Shown: positions 8,508 to 18,262, counted from the stretch's first letter. The stretch: 64,000 bases of DNA from Streptomyces sp. L-9-10 (GCF_004151105.1 NZ_PHRF01000115.1:34436-98435); one strand, 5' to 3'. Numbers and translations: made by a program. Notes: a model not told the origin generated them from the letters alone.

Positions 8508-9500
8508 CTACGGAGCGGTCTTCGGCAGTCCCTCGGGGTTGAGCTCGGAGGAGGGCACGGCCTCGTTGCCCAGCCCCCACCGCTCCAGCACCTTCTGGTA
8601 CGTACCGTTCTTGATGACGGTGTCGATCGCCTGCTGGAACGCCTTGACCAGGCCGTTGTCCTTCTTGGTGGTGGCCGCGATCTTGCCCTGGACCTCGTCC
8701 CCGGCACCCGAGAACGTTCCGATGATCTCGGTCTCGCCGGTCGAGGCGGAGTGGTACGCGGCCACCGGGTTGGGGCCGAGGTACGCGTCGAGACGGCCGG
8801 AGCCGAGCGCCAGGTAGTAGTCGCTGGAGTTCTGGTAGATCTTGATCTCGGTGGGCTTCAGGCCCTTCTCCGCATTGGCCTTGCTCCAGTCGACCAGCAG
8901 CTTCTCCTGGTTGGTGCCCGAGGCGACCCCGATCGTCCTGCCCGCCACGTCCGCCGGGCCCTTGACCCGCCAGTCGGTGCCCTTCTTGGCCTCGAACGCG
9001 ATGTTGTCCAGCCGGTAGGTCGCGAAGTCGTACTTCTCCTTGCGCTCCTCGGTGACCGTGATGTTGCTGAGGCCGAGGTCGTACTTGCCGCTGTCGAGAC
9101 CGACGAAGATGTTCGCCCAGTCGACGGTGTTGTAGTGCGGCTTCAGGCCGAGGACGTTCGCGATCAGCGAGGCGAGGTCCGGCTCCACCCCGATCACGGT
9201 CTTGTCGTCGGTGGCGTAGAAGTCGAGCGGGGGCACGGAACCGGCCGAGTTGACGACCTCAAGGGTGCCGCGCTCACGGATCTCCGCGGGGACGAGCGCG
9301 GCTATGGAATCCACCGTGGGTGTGGTGATCCGCTTCTGGTCGGGGCCCAGATTGATCTGGACCCCCTTCTTGTCGCCGGCCTCGGGCACCGCCTTGTCGG
9401 TGCTGCCGTCGGCGGAGTTGCCGCAGGCGGCGAGCGAGAACGTGGTGACGAGGCCGAGCAGGGCGGCGGTGATACGGAGGGGACGGCGACGGGGCGGCAC
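8508..9500 (-). CDS. amino-acid ABC transporter substrate-binding lipoprotein (1)
   Basis: A 330-residue family-3 solute-binding protein. GTG 9500 is preceded by GAGGAG six bases away and begins a signal peptide ending in the lipobox SLAAC. The rest is the usual two-lobed polar-amino-acid binding fold, with LDFYATDDKTVIGVEPDLA, GKYDLGLSNITVTEERKEKY and a C-terminal YQKVLERWGLGNE. It captures a small amino-acid-like ligand outside the membrane for the ATPase and permeases encoded upstream. It resembles the second binding protein at 11428-12393. The leader peptide and monooxygenase at the operon start hint at a sulfur-containing ligand such as cystine. Confidence 0.92.
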   Translation of the reverse strand: MPPRRRPLRITAALLGLVTTFSLAACGNSADGSTDKAVPEAGDKKGVQINLGPDQKRITTPTVDSIAALVPAEIRERGTLEVVNSAGSVPPLDFYATDDKTVIGVEPDLASLIANVLGLKPHYNTVDWANIFVGLDSGKYDLGLSNITVTEERKEKYDFATYRLDNIAFEAKKGTDWRVKGPADVAGRTIGVASGTNQEKLLVDWSKANAEKGLKPTEIKIYQNSSDYYLALGSGRLDAYLGPNPVAAYHSASTGETEIIGTFSGAGDEVQGKIAATTKKDNGLVKAFQQAIDTVIKNGTYQKVLERWGLGNEAVPSSELNPEGLPKTAP

Positions 9501-9585
9501 GGAGGACTCCTCGGCAGGGTGGCGAAACGCAAGGACGGACGGATGACGGTGTGGACGGACGGATGGAGGGACGAGCGGAGGGACG

Positions 9586-10412
<827 letters not shown>

Positions 10413-10416
<4 letters not shown>

Positions 10417-11411
10417 TTCTGGATACCTCCGGTGGCGGCAGCGGCCCGCATCCTGCGGGTGAAGGCGCGGGCCCGCTGGAGCGGTGTGGGCGGGGGCGTA
10501 CGCTCGGCGCCGCGCGCGAAGTGCCGCTCCACGTAGTACTGGGCGATGGTCAGCAGGGTGGTCAGCAGGATGTACCAGGCGGTCGCGACCATCAGCAGCG
10601 GTACGACCCGCCCGTTGCGGCCGTAGATCACCTGTACCTGGTAGAACAGCTCCCCGATCGCCATCACCGAGACGATCGAGGTCCCCTTGAAGAGGGAGAT
10701 CACCTCGTTGGCGGCGTTGGGCAGGATGCCGCGCATAGCCTGGGGCAGCAGGACGCGGCGCAGCTGCCGCAGCCGGGGGATGCCCAGGGCCGCCGCCGCC
10801 TCCAGCTGCCCGGCGTCGACCGAGATGATGCCGCCGCGGACGATCTCCGCGGCGTAGGCGGCCTGGTGCAGCGCGAGCCCGATGACAGCGGCGGACAGCG
10901 CGCTCACCAGGTTGAGCGTCTCGAAACTCCACAGGACGGGACCGAAGGGGATACCGATCCCCAACTCCTTGTAGAGATAGGCGAGATTGAACCAGAACAG
11001 CAGCTGCACGATGAGCGGGATCGAACGGAAGGCCCAGATGTACGTCCACGCCACCGTCTGGAGGATGACGCTCCTGCTCAGCCGCATGAAGGCGAGGACG
11101 ACGCCGAGCGCGAAGCCGAGCGCCGTGCCGTACACGGTGAGCTGGAGCGTCACCCAGACGGCGTTCAGCACGGTGTCGGCGGACAGGTACAGGAAGAAGG
11201 TGTCCCAGTCCCAGCCCGGGTTGGTGATCAGACCGTGGCTGAACTGGGCGACCACGACAAGCGCGGCCGCGCCCGCCACCCAGCGCCAGTAGTGGCGCGC
11301 GGGCACGACCTTCAGCGCGGCGAGATCATCCCGGTCCGGGACCGCTCTCCGCGGTGGTACGGCGTGTCCGGGCGGTGGCGCGGCCTGCGCGGCGCCGGTT
11401 GCGGTGTCCAT
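10413..11411 (-). CDS. amino-acid ABC transporter permease (1)
   Basis: A 332-residue permease of the HisM/GlnP group with about five to six membrane segments. It shows FRSIPLIVQLLFWFN and the coupling EAA loop around EAAAALGIPRLRQLRRVLLP (about residues 218-237). A 45-residue Pro/Ala-rich cytoplasmic N-terminus precedes the first membrane segment. It is strongly similar along its length to the divergent permease at 14683-15738, which suggests a duplicated gene and a heterodimeric channel. It is coupled to the ATPase downstream. Confidence 0.93.
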
Positions 11412-11427
11412 CAGTGGCTCCTGCCGG

Positions 11428-12393
11428 CTACTTCTTCTCGGGCGGACTGATCTGCGACTCCTCGATCGCGGAGTCCTCCGTTCCCCACTTGTCGAGGATC
11501 CGGCGGTAGGTGCCGTCGTCGATCAGCTGGTTGACGGCCCCCTGGAACGCCTTGAGCAGCGGGGAGCCCTTGGCGAAGGCGAAGCCGACATCGAGCCGGT
11601 GGAACTCGCCGAGGAACCTCACCCCGGCCGCCGGCTGGGCCGCCTGGTAGCGCAGGCCGTTGATCGTCGACATGACCACATCGACCCGGCTCTGCTGGAG
11701 GCTGGTGAGCAACGCCCCGTTCTCGGAGTACACACTGACCTTGTACGGCTTCTTGCCCGCGTCCGCGCAGACGCTCTTCCGGGAGTTGAGGGTGGCCTCG
11801 AAGGTGGTGCCCGCCCCCACCCCGACGGTCTTGCCGCACAGTTGGTCGAGCCGGGTCACCTCGTCGAGGCTCTTGTCGTCCGCGCGGACGGCGAATCCCT
11901 GACCGTCATTGATGTAGGTGACGAAGTCGATCGTCTTGCGGCGGACGTCGGTGACCCCGAAGTTGCCAGTGCCGACGTCGTACTTGCCACTGCCGAGCGC
12001 GGGCAGGATCGCCTCGAAACTCGCCTCCTCGCGGCCCAGTCGCACCCCGAGGACCGTGCCGACCGCGTCGGCGATGTCGATGTCCAGTCCGGCCGGGCGG
12101 CTCGTCGAGGCGTCGGGGTAGTAGGCGCTGGGCGGCGCTCCCACGGACGAGGCGATCCGTACGGTCCCCCGCTTCCTGACGTCCTCGGGGAGCAGGGCCG
12201 CCAGCGACGCGTTCTTCTTCAGCGAGGCGGTGACATCGTCGGCGGGCGCGGGTGCGGCGGCGCCGGCCGCCCCCTCGCCGGAGGCCACGTCCGACCCACA
12301 GCCCGCGAGCACCGGCAGCAGCAGGGCGGCCACCAGCGCGGCGGCCAGCTGGTGACGCACGGGCCGCGCACGGCCCGGAATCAGGATGCGCAC
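11428..12393 (-). CDS. amino-acid ABC transporter substrate-binding lipoprotein (2)
   Basis: A 321-residue family-3 binding protein with a signal peptide and lipobox VLAGC (Cys about residue 32). Motifs include PDASTSRPAGLDIDIADAVG, GKYDVGTGNFGVTDVRRKTI and the C-terminal YRRILDKWGTEDS. It ends 16 bases before permease 1 and so heads the transport part of the operon. Having two different binding proteins share one transporter would broaden the ligand range. Confidence 0.92.
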   Translation of the reverse strand: MRILIPGRARPVRHQLAAALVAALLLPVLAGCGSDVASGEGAAGAAAPAPADDVTASLKKNASLAALLPEDVRKRGTVRIASSVGAPPSAYYPDASTSRPAGLDIDIADAVGTVLGVRLGREEASFEAILPALGSGKYDVGTGNFGVTDVRRKTIDFVTYINDGQGFAVRADDKSLDEVTRLDQLCGKTVGVGAGTTFEATLNSRKSVCADAGKKPYKVSVYSENGALLTSLQQSRVDVVMSTINGLRYQAAQPAAGVRFLGEFHRLDVGFAFAKGSPLLKAFQGAVNQLIDDGTYRRILDKWGTEDSAIEESQISPPEKK

Positions 12394-12397
12394 GGGG

Positions 12398-12928
12398 TCA
12401 CACCTCTCTTTCGGAGGAATCAGGGGAGCCGGCGGGCTCGCCGGTGAGGTACTTCTCGAAGGGGAGCGGACCGATGGTCTCCGGATCCGCCCCGGTGTCG
12501 AACAGCGGTGTGTAACCGGCCGTCAGATACAGCTCCCTGGCCTCCGGCTGGCGCGGCCCGGTCGTGAGGTGGACGCGGCGGTAGCCCCGTGCGCGGGCGA
12601 CCCGCTCCAGCTCCGCGACGACCCGCTTCGCCAGCCCGCGCCGCCGGTGCGCGGAGTGTGTCCAGATCCGCTTCAGCTCGGCCGTGGTGGCGTCGTAGCG
12701 GCGGAACGCCCCGCCGGAGATGGGCTCGCCGTGCTCCAGCAACAGCAGCAGGACCCCGTGCGGCGGGGCGAACTCCTCCGCGGGATAACGGGCCAGCTCG
12801 CTGTGCGCGTCCTTGCCGTAGCGGGTGGAGTACTCGTGTCCCAGCTCGCGCAGCATCGGCTGTGTCAGCGGATCGGATACGGAGGTCGACACCCACGTCA
12901 GACCGCCGGGTTCGGCGACGGAGGTCAT
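12398..12928 (-). CDS. GNAT family N-acetyltransferase
   Basis: A 176-residue GNAT-fold acyltransferase. The acetyl-CoA-binding motif A lies around AELKRIWTHSAHRRRGLAKR (R/Q-x-x-G-x-G/A), followed by ERVARARGYRRVHLTTG and a typical C-terminal EARELYLTAGYTPL. The acceptor is unknown. Its ATG shares one base with the stop of the LLM gene (TGATG) and the next gene starts five bases after its stop, so it is embedded in the uptake operon. It may acetylate the imported or released amine. Confidence 0.9.
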   Translation of the reverse strand: MTSVAEPGGLTWVSTSVSDPLTQPMLRELGHEYSTRYGKDAHSELARYPAEEFAPPHGVLLLLLEHGEPISGGAFRRYDATTAELKRIWTHSAHRRRGLAKRVVAELERVARARGYRRVHLTTGPRQPEARELYLTAGYTPLFDTGADPETIGPLPFEKYLTGEPAGSPDSSEREV

Positions 12929-14061
12929 CAGCCGGCCTCGACCAGGGTCTCCGGGCCACGGGCCGCGCCTGCCGCGTCGCGCCTGGCGACCTCTTCGCGG
13001 ACCAGCGGGATGACATGGCGGCCGAAGTCGATGGCATCGCCGAGCAGCTCGTAACCGCGTGCGGAGAGGATGTCGACACCGAGGTCGTAGTAGTCGAGCA
13101 GCGCCCGCGCGACCGTCTCCGGCGTACCGACCAGGGCGTTGGAGTTGCCCGCGCCCCCGGTGGCCGCGGCGGTGGGGGTCCACAGCGCCCGGTCGTGGCG
13201 CTCACCGGACCGCGCGATCGAGATCAGCCGCTGCGAGCCGGTGTTCTCCGGATCGCCCCGCCGGTGATGGCGCACCACGGCAGGCTCGCCGTTCTCCTTG
13301 CGGGCCTTGATCGCGTCCACCGTACGGTGCGCCTTCTCCCAGGCGAGCTCCTCTGTCGGGGCGATGATCGGCCGGAAGGCCACCTGGAAACGGGGCGGGG
13401 TGGTACGGCCCGCCGCGCGCGCGGCGGCCTTCACCGCCTCGATCTGCTCGGCGGTCTTCGCCAGCGGCTCGCCCCAGAGCGCGTAGATGTCCGCCTCGGC
13501 GCCACCGGCCGCGTACGCGGCGGGCGAGGAGCCGCCGAACGAGACATCGGGCCTGGGCTGCTGGACGGGGAAGACATCGCTGACGAAGTCGTGGAACCGG
13601 TAGTGCTCGCCCTCGTGGTCGAAGGGCTCGTGCGAGGTCCATATCCGCTTGACGATCCCGATGTACTCACGGGTGCGGGAGTAGCGCTCGTCCTTGGTGA
13701 GTGTGTCCCCCTCACGCCCCTGCTCGTGATCGTTGCCACCGGTGATGAAATGCACCGTCAGCCGGCCGTCGCTGATCCGGTCGAGCGTGGCGAATGTCTT
13801 GGCGGCGAAGGTGGGATACGAGACATTCGGCCGGTGCGCGAGCAGGATCTGCAACGTGTCCAGCCGGGAGGCGATGTACGCGGCGGCCGGAGCGGGGTCG
13901 GGCGAGCCGGAACCGTACGCGAACAGCACCCGGTCCCAGCCGTGGTCCTCGTGTGCGCGGGCCAGCTTGAGTGTGTATTCCTTGTCAAACGCTGCGCCGG
14001 ATCGGGGACTTGTCTCCGATCCGTTGTTGGTGGCGGCTATGCCGAGGAACTCCACAGGCAT
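12928..14061 (-). CDS. LLM-class flavin-dependent monooxygenase, SsuD-like
   Basis: A 377-residue luciferase-like (bacterial luciferase/SsuD) monooxygenase. ATG 14061 has AAAGG seven bases upstream. Marks of the alkanesulfonate-monooxygenase group are LLAHRPNVSYPTFAAKTFAT, DRISDGRLTVHFITGG and YIGIVKRIW. These enzymes use reduced FMN and oxygen to release sulfite or oxidise sulfur compounds. A leader peptide of the sulfur-linked actinobacterial type lies upstream, and ABC uptake genes follow, so a role in scavenging organosulfur is the best inference. No flavin reductase gene is visible nearby. Confidence 0.9.
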   Translation of the reverse strand: MPVEFLGIAATNNGSETSPRSGAAFDKEYTLKLARAHEDHGWDRVLFAYGSGSPDPAPAAAYIASRLDTLQILLAHRPNVSYPTFAAKTFATLDRISDGRLTVHFITGGNDHEQGREGDTLTKDERYSRTREYIGIVKRIWTSHEPFDHEGEHYRFHDFVSDVFPVQQPRPDVSFGGSSPAAYAAGGAEADIYALWGEPLAKTAEQIEAVKAAARAAGRTTPPRFQVAFRPIIAPTEELAWEKAHRTVDAIKARKENGEPAVVRHHRRGDPENTGSQRLISIARSGERHDRALWTPTAAATGGAGNSNALVGTPETVARALLDYYDLGVDILSARGYELLGDAIDFGRHVIPLVREEVARRDAAGAARGPETLVEAG

Positions 14062-14366
14062 GACGGACCTTTCGTGCGGGAGATGGGCGTGCGCCGGCGG
14101 GAAGGCATGCCGAGGAAGACCCCGGGGACCGTGGACGCGGCGGACGCCGGGGACCACCGGCCGTACGGGGCAGCCGGGCGGGACGGTGCGAGGGCGCGAT
14201 GACGGGAGGGAGACGAAGGCGCGATGACGGGAGAGACGTAGAGCGCCTCAGGGAGGGAACGGCAGCGAACGCCCGGTGAAATACGGGAAATCGGCCCACG
14301 ACGGGGTCACCGAAGGGACGGGGTCACCGAGGGAGGGAGGGGCCGGTCAGGCGGCCCGCTGCCGGG

Positions 14367-14444
14367 TCAGGCGCAACAAGAAGCGGACCACACTCGACCG
14401 AAGTCTATGTGGCCGCGGATGACCAACGGCAGCTGCTTCTGCAT
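14367..14444 (-). CDS. 25-residue Cys-ending leader peptide (attenuator-type)
   Basis: A tiny ORF (too short for standard gene calling) whose C-terminal part LVIRGHIDFGRVWSASCCA matches the pattern of the actinobacterial putative leader peptides (hydrophobic, then R-x-H-I/V-D, then R-V, ending in Cys) found before cysteine and sulfur genes. The ATG at 14444 has no ribosome site, but a good promoter places the transcript start at the A of this ATG, so it would be translated leaderless. Two adjacent Cys codons near the end suit sensing of charged tRNA-Cys. It lies 305 bases before the LLM monooxygenase gene it may control. Confidence 0.75.
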   Translation of the reverse strand: MQKQLPLVIRGHIDFGRVWSASCCA

Positions 14445-14451
14445 GGAGCCA

Positions 14452-14480
14452 ATTGAGCACGGGACGTTCACCGAAGTCAA
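14452..14480 (-). promoter_or_regulatory. promoter of leader peptide and sulfur uptake operon
   Basis: On the minus strand a -35 TTGACT (14475-14480) is followed by a 17-base spacer and a -10 CTCAAT (14452-14457). The leader-peptide ATG begins eight bases after the -10, exactly where transcription should start, which supports a leaderless leader peptide. Confidence 0.6.
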
Positions 14481-14521
14481 CAGCCTCTCGCACTGTGGGC
14501 GGCGTCCGCGGTCCTGCCCCC

Positions 14522-14552
14522 TTGACAGCCGTCCGGCGTGCGCCCGTACGAT
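14522..14552 (+). promoter_or_regulatory. probable promoter of permease 2
   Basis: Consensus -35 TTGACA (14522-14527) and TACGAT (14547-14552) spaced by 19 bases, facing the divergent permease gene. A GTG at 14559 would open a 16-codon frame with Cys at its second and last positions, which may be another leader peptide, but it lacks the family motif and could be chance. Confidence 0.45.
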
Positions 14553-14682
14553 CGGGGGGTGTGCGGCTCCGGTTCCCGTGTGAACACCGGTCCGCACCGG
14601 CCGTGTTGAGGGACGCGGTACGCGTGATGACACCTGCCGCCCGGTCCACGCCGCCGACCGTCTCTCCCGCCGGAGCACCCCC

Positions 14683-15738
14683 ATGTCCGTATCGCCCTCG
14701 CTCGATGGACCGCGCGCCTCCGCCGCGGCCTCCCGGAAGACACGCCCCACCGACCCCGCGGACACCGTCCCGCCGGGGACTCCGGGCGCCTCCCCGCTCT
14801 CCCCGCCAGGACCCGACGAGATCTCCCGTATCGTTCCCCGCCGCCACCCCGGCCGGTGGCTGTCGGCGGCGGTGGCGCTGCTCGGCCTCGCGATGGTCGT
14901 CAATTCCGTCGTCCGCAACGAGAGATTCCAGTGGAGTGTGGTGAGCCAGTACTTCACCACCCCCGCGGTGCTCGACGGCCTGCTGCTCACCCTCTGGCTG
15001 ACCGCCGCCGTGATGGTGCTGGGCTTCCTCATCGGTACGGTCCTCGCCGTCATGCGGCTCTCCGTCAACCCCGTACTGCGAACCATCAGTTGGGGGTACG
15101 TATGGATCTTCCGTTCGACTCCGATGCTGGTGCAGCTGCTGTTCTGGTTCAACATCGGAGCGCTCTATCCGACCCTGGGGATCGGCATCCCCTTCGGCCC
15201 CGAATTCCTCACCTTCAAGACGGTGAACCTCTTCGGCGCGGGTCTCACGGCGTTGATCGGCCTCACCCTGCACGAGGCGGCCTACGCGGCGGAAGTGGTG
15301 CGCGGCGGCATCCTCTCCGTCGACGCCGGCCAGACGGAGGCCGCCGCGGCGCTCGGTCTGAGCCGCAGGCGGGTGCTGCGCCGGGTCGTCGTGCCGCAGG
15401 CGATGCGCTCGATCGTCCCCACGGCGGGCAATATGCTCATCGGCACGCTCAAGGGGACCAGCATCGTCAGTGTCCTCGCCGTGCAGGACCTGCTGTTCTC
15501 GGTGCAGCTGATCTACAACCGCACGTACCAGATCATCCCCCTGCTGATGGTGGCGACCATCTGGTACATCGCCGTCACGACCGTCCTGTCCGCGGGCCAG
15601 TTCTATGTCGAGCGCCACTACGCCCGTGGCGCGGCCCGCGAGCTGCCTCCCACGCCTCTCCAGCGCCTGCGCCTGCAGACGGCGGCCCTGGGGGCAAGAC
15701 TCCGTACCGCGAGCGCCTCCGACGCGAAACCGCTCTGA
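14683..15738 (+). CDS. amino-acid ABC transporter permease (2)
   Basis: A 351-residue permease of the HisM/GlnP group. A Pro/Ser-rich N-terminus of about 55 residues precedes the membrane part with FRSTPMLVQLLFWFN and the EAA loop at EAAAALGLSRRRVLRRVVVP. It is closely similar to permease 1 on the other strand, including the ending RHYARGAARELPPTPLQRLR, so the pair arose by duplication. ATG 14683 has GGAG seven bases upstream. It lacks its own ATPase and probably uses the one at 9586-10416. Confidence 0.92.
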   Translation: MSVSPSLDGPRASAAASRKTRPTDPADTVPPGTPGASPLSPPGPDEISRIVPRRHPGRWLSAAVALLGLAMVVNSVVRNERFQWSVVSQYFTTPAVLDGLLLTLWLTAAVMVLGFLIGTVLAVMRLSVNPVLRTISWGYVWIFRSTPMLVQLLFWFNIGALYPTLGIGIPFGPEFLTFKTVNLFGAGLTALIGLTLHEAAYAAEVVRGGILSVDAGQTEAAAALGLSRRRVLRRVVVPQAMRSIVPTAGNMLIGTLKGTSIVSVLAVQDLLFSVQLIYNRTYQIIPLLMVATIWYIAVTTVLSAGQFYVERHYARGAARELPPTPLQRLRLQTAALGARLRTASASDAKPL

Positions 15739-15854
15739 GACCGCGGGAACCACGTGCCGCCGGGCCGGCAGGTCCTGGATCGCCCTCGCCGTGCCTCGGC
15801 GCTCCCGATGGACGAGAATCTATGGGACACGGTATGAGGAAGGGCGTGAGCCGC

Positions 15855-16388
15855 ATGCGAGTGGCATTTCTGGTAGCCCCCGAAGGCGTGGAACAGGTCG
15901 AGCTGACCGAGCCCTGGAAGGCTGTGAAGGACGCGGGCGGCGAACCCGCGCTGATCTCCACGGAACCGGGACAGGTTCAGGGGTTCAACCATCTCGACCG
16001 GGCCGACACCTTCCCCGTCGACCGTACGGTCTCCGCGAGCACGGCCGGTGACTATGACGCGCTGGTCCTGCCCGGCGGCGTAGCCAACCCCGACGCGCTG
16101 CGGTTGGACGCCGGAGCCGTGGCGTTCGTGAAGGACTTCTTCGAGGCGGGCAAACCCGTCGCGGCGATCTGTCATGCCCCGTGGACGCTGATCGAGGCCG
16201 ATGTGGTGCGCGGCAGGACACTGACCTCCTGGCCCAGTCTGCGCACCGACCTGCGCAACGCGGGCGCCACCTGGGTCGACGAGCAGGTCAACGTGTGTAC
16301 CGCGGCACCCGGCACACTGATCACCAGCCGGAAGCCGGAGGATCTCAACGCCTTCTGCTCGGCGTTCCTCAAGGAATTCGGCAGCTGA
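15855..16388 (+). CDS. DJ-1/PfpI family protein
   Basis: A 177-residue PfpI/YajL-type protein of the DJ-1 superfamily. The nucleophile elbow AICHAPW holds the conserved Cys, and an upstream Glu lies near QVELTEPW. The family includes glyoxalases, deglycases and stress chaperones, so the exact reaction is uncertain. I start at ATG 15855, giving the usual MRVAFLVAP beginning, with AGGAAGG eleven bases upstream; in-frame ATG and GTG codons up to 15822 are alternatives. It is convergent with the VOC gene. Confidence 0.88.
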   Translation: MRVAFLVAPEGVEQVELTEPWKAVKDAGGEPALISTEPGQVQGFNHLDRADTFPVDRTVSASTAGDYDALVLPGGVANPDALRLDAGAVAFVKDFFEAGKPVAAICHAPWTLIEADVVRGRTLTSWPSLRTDLRNAGATWVDEQVNVCTAAPGTLITSRKPEDLNAFCSAFLKEFGS

Positions 16389-16487
16389 GCGGACGGCCGA
16401 CAGCCGACAGCCGACAACCGGACACCGGACAGCCGGACAGCGGGACAGCCGGAAGCCGGACGGCGGCTGTGGTCCGGCTGCGGTCCG
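16389..16487. repeat. low-complexity GACAGCC-type repeat between convergent genes
   Basis: The space between the PfpI and VOC genes is built from tandem variants of GCCGACA and CCGGACAG (about nine copies, 16393-16460), then a GC-rich tail. It probably arose by slippage and may form structure acting as a bidirectional terminator. Confidence 0.55.
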
Positions 16488-16868
16488 TCAGGCGCGGACG
16501 GCGAGTGTGAAGGAGTGCCCGGCCGGATCCGAGTAGACGCGCACATCGCGCGGGCCACCGTTGTGTTTGGTGTCCAGGGGCCTCGCCCCGAGGCTGATCG
16601 CCTCGCGCTCCGCCTCGTCCATCTCGTCCTGTGACACCAGGATCCGCAGATGCGCCTGCTGCGAGCTCTCCGGCCGCGGCCAGCTCGCGGGCGCGTGGCC
16701 GTGGTCCCTCCGGATCGCCAGCCGCACACCGTGGTGGCCGACGATCTCCACGAAGTCCGGATCGGCGCCGAGACGGGTCTCCGCGCCGAGGAACTCCGAG
16801 TAGAACAGGGCCAGCTCCGCCGGTTCGGCACAGTCGAGGACGAGAACGCTGCTCTTGGTGACGGTCAT
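16488..16868 (-). CDS. VOC superfamily (glyoxalase/dioxygenase-like) protein
   Basis: A 126-residue single VOC-fold protein of two beta-alpha-beta-beta-beta units, with VLVLDCAEPAELALFYSEFL at the start and DPAGHSFTLAV at the end. The ligand is unknown. The long upstream open frame is a shadow; ATG 16868 gives the standard length. It is similar in layout to the VOC protein at 61922-62305. Confidence 0.85.
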   Translation of the reverse strand: MTVTKSSVLVLDCAEPAELALFYSEFLGAETRLGADPDFVEIVGHHGVRLAIRRDHGHAPASWPRPESSQQAHLRILVSQDEMDEAEREAISLGARPLDTKHNGGPRDVRVYSDPAGHSFTLAVRA

Positions 16869-17021
16869 GTGTGTGCGTCTACCCGCTCTTCCCGGCGGCA
16901 CGCGGCGCACCGGCGGTGGTGCGGGCGCGTCCTGTTGACCGCTTCGGCTCGCACACTCCGGGTACCAGGGGGAGTCTGGAGACGGACCGGTTCGGAGCGG
17001 CGACGGAGAGGAAAGATCCAC

Positions 17022-17399
17022 GTGAACAGTGCGGACCAGCCCGCGGCGGACGTTGTCGTGGCGCTCACTGGTGACGAGAAGGAAGACGCGCGTGTGGTGT
17101 TCGGCGCGCTCCGTACAGCCTTCGCCTGCGACCGCGCGGCGGACGATGTCCCGCAGGCGGCGGCCGGGGGCCGCCCCACCGTATGGATCGCCACGTTCAA
17201 TGTGTCCGAGGTACGCGCGGAACCCCGCCCGGCGAGGCTGAGGGCGCCGGTGGCGGTCACCCTCCAGGGCGGCTACACGGCGGTGGACAGTCTCCGGAAG
17301 AGCCTGGCCTCCGCCTTCACCGTCCGCATGATCGGTACGGCCTCCGGCGATCAGGAGGAGGAAGTCCAGCTACGCCTGGAGAACCGCGAGAACCGCTGA
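17022..17399 (+). CDS. small conserved protein of unknown function
   Basis: A 125-residue soluble protein starting at GTG 17022 with GGAAAG six bases upstream. It starts with an acidic stretch (LTGDEKEDARVVFGALRTAF), has a central TVWIATFNVSEV and ends with a very acidic EEEVQLRLENREN. Codon use is typical of the genome, so it is a real gene, but I do not recognise a family. Confidence 0.7.
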   Translation: MNSADQPAADVVVALTGDEKEDARVVFGALRTAFACDRAADDVPQAAAGGRPTVWIATFNVSEVRAEPRPARLRAPVAVTLQGGYTAVDSLRKSLASAFTVRMIGTASGDQEEEVQLRLENRENR

Positions 17400-17500
17400 G
17401 CGCTGTCCGGGACCCACAGAGCCCTGGCCGGGGCCCGCTGAGCCCTCCTGACCGGCGGTCCCGCTCCGGAGCACGCGTTCCCGTGTCGTCCCGGCGGGGC

Positions 17501-17974
17501 TCACTCCCACTCGTCCTGTTCGGCGACGAGATGCACCGCCGCCTCCTCCGCCGAAGCCGCGGCACCGTCGATCCCGACATCGCGGGCGATCATGTCCTTC
17601 TCGGCATCCTCGTGAGCGCCCTCGTCGGGAGCCACCAGCCGGCCCGAGCGCCCGTCGCCCACCTCGTCGTCCAGCCGCTCACCCTCGCCGTACGGCAGGT
17701 CCCCGATACCGTCGCCGACGACGGCGCCCTGGTCGGGAGTCTCCTCCGCGAGCCGCTGGTCGAGCGTTTCCCCCGCCCGCTGCTCGGCGGCCGTCGTACC
17801 GACGTGTTCCACACCGAGCGGGCGTTCCGGAGGCGACCAGCCCTCGTCGAAGGGGTCCGAGCCCCGGTCGAGGAGGGTGTCCTCGTCGTCGAGGATGCCC
17901 TCGTCCTCGCCGATGTCGGCGCCGTCCGGCTGGTAGACCTCGTCGCCCATCGACTCGCCGTTGTCGCCGCTCAC
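17501..17974 (-). CDS. DUF5709 family protein
   Basis: A 157-residue very acidic protein with the DUF5709 hallmarks DEVYQPDGADIGEDEG, EGWSPPERPLGVEHVGTTAA, GETLDQRLAEE and GRLVAPDEGAHEDAEKDM, ending with IDGAAASAEEAAVH. The function is unknown; these are widespread actinobacterial proteins, probably disordered. GTG 17974 has GAGGAG six bases upstream. The same frame is open further upstream from ATG 18025, where the first residues MKALVYDGRA look like the start of a zinc alcohol dehydrogenase; I treat that as a fossil and not as part of this gene. Confidence 0.88.
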   Translation of the reverse strand: MSGDNGESMGDEVYQPDGADIGEDEGILDDEDTLLDRGSDPFDEGWSPPERPLGVEHVGTTAAEQRAGETLDQRLAEETPDQGAVVGDGIGDLPYGEGERLDDEVGDGRSGRLVAPDEGAHEDAEKDMIARDVGIDGAAASAEEAAVHLVAEQDEWE

Positions 17975-18262
17975 GTGACTCTCCTCGCCTCCGTGCGCCC
18001 TGCCGTCGTAGACGAGAGCTTTCATGGTGCCTCTGCCTTCGCTCGCCTTCCGGTGCGTTTCGTCGTGACGTCCTGCCGGCGCTCGGCTCATCCGCTCCGT
18101 CCACCTTCCCACCAATCACTGCCGTGTCAAACGGCAGGTGAGGCCCCCTGCGACAGGGTGCGCCGGGGGGCCTGCGCGCGATCCCCGTGTTTGTCACCGC
18201 TGTCGTCGGGCACGTGACCAAACGACCCGTACGACCCGAAATGCAACCCTCCGGAGTCGAAC

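Noticed and set aside
14347..15753. 468-codon minus-strand frame opposite permease 2
   Set aside because: Antisense of a clear membrane protein; only the separate 25-codon leader peptide in another frame is supported.
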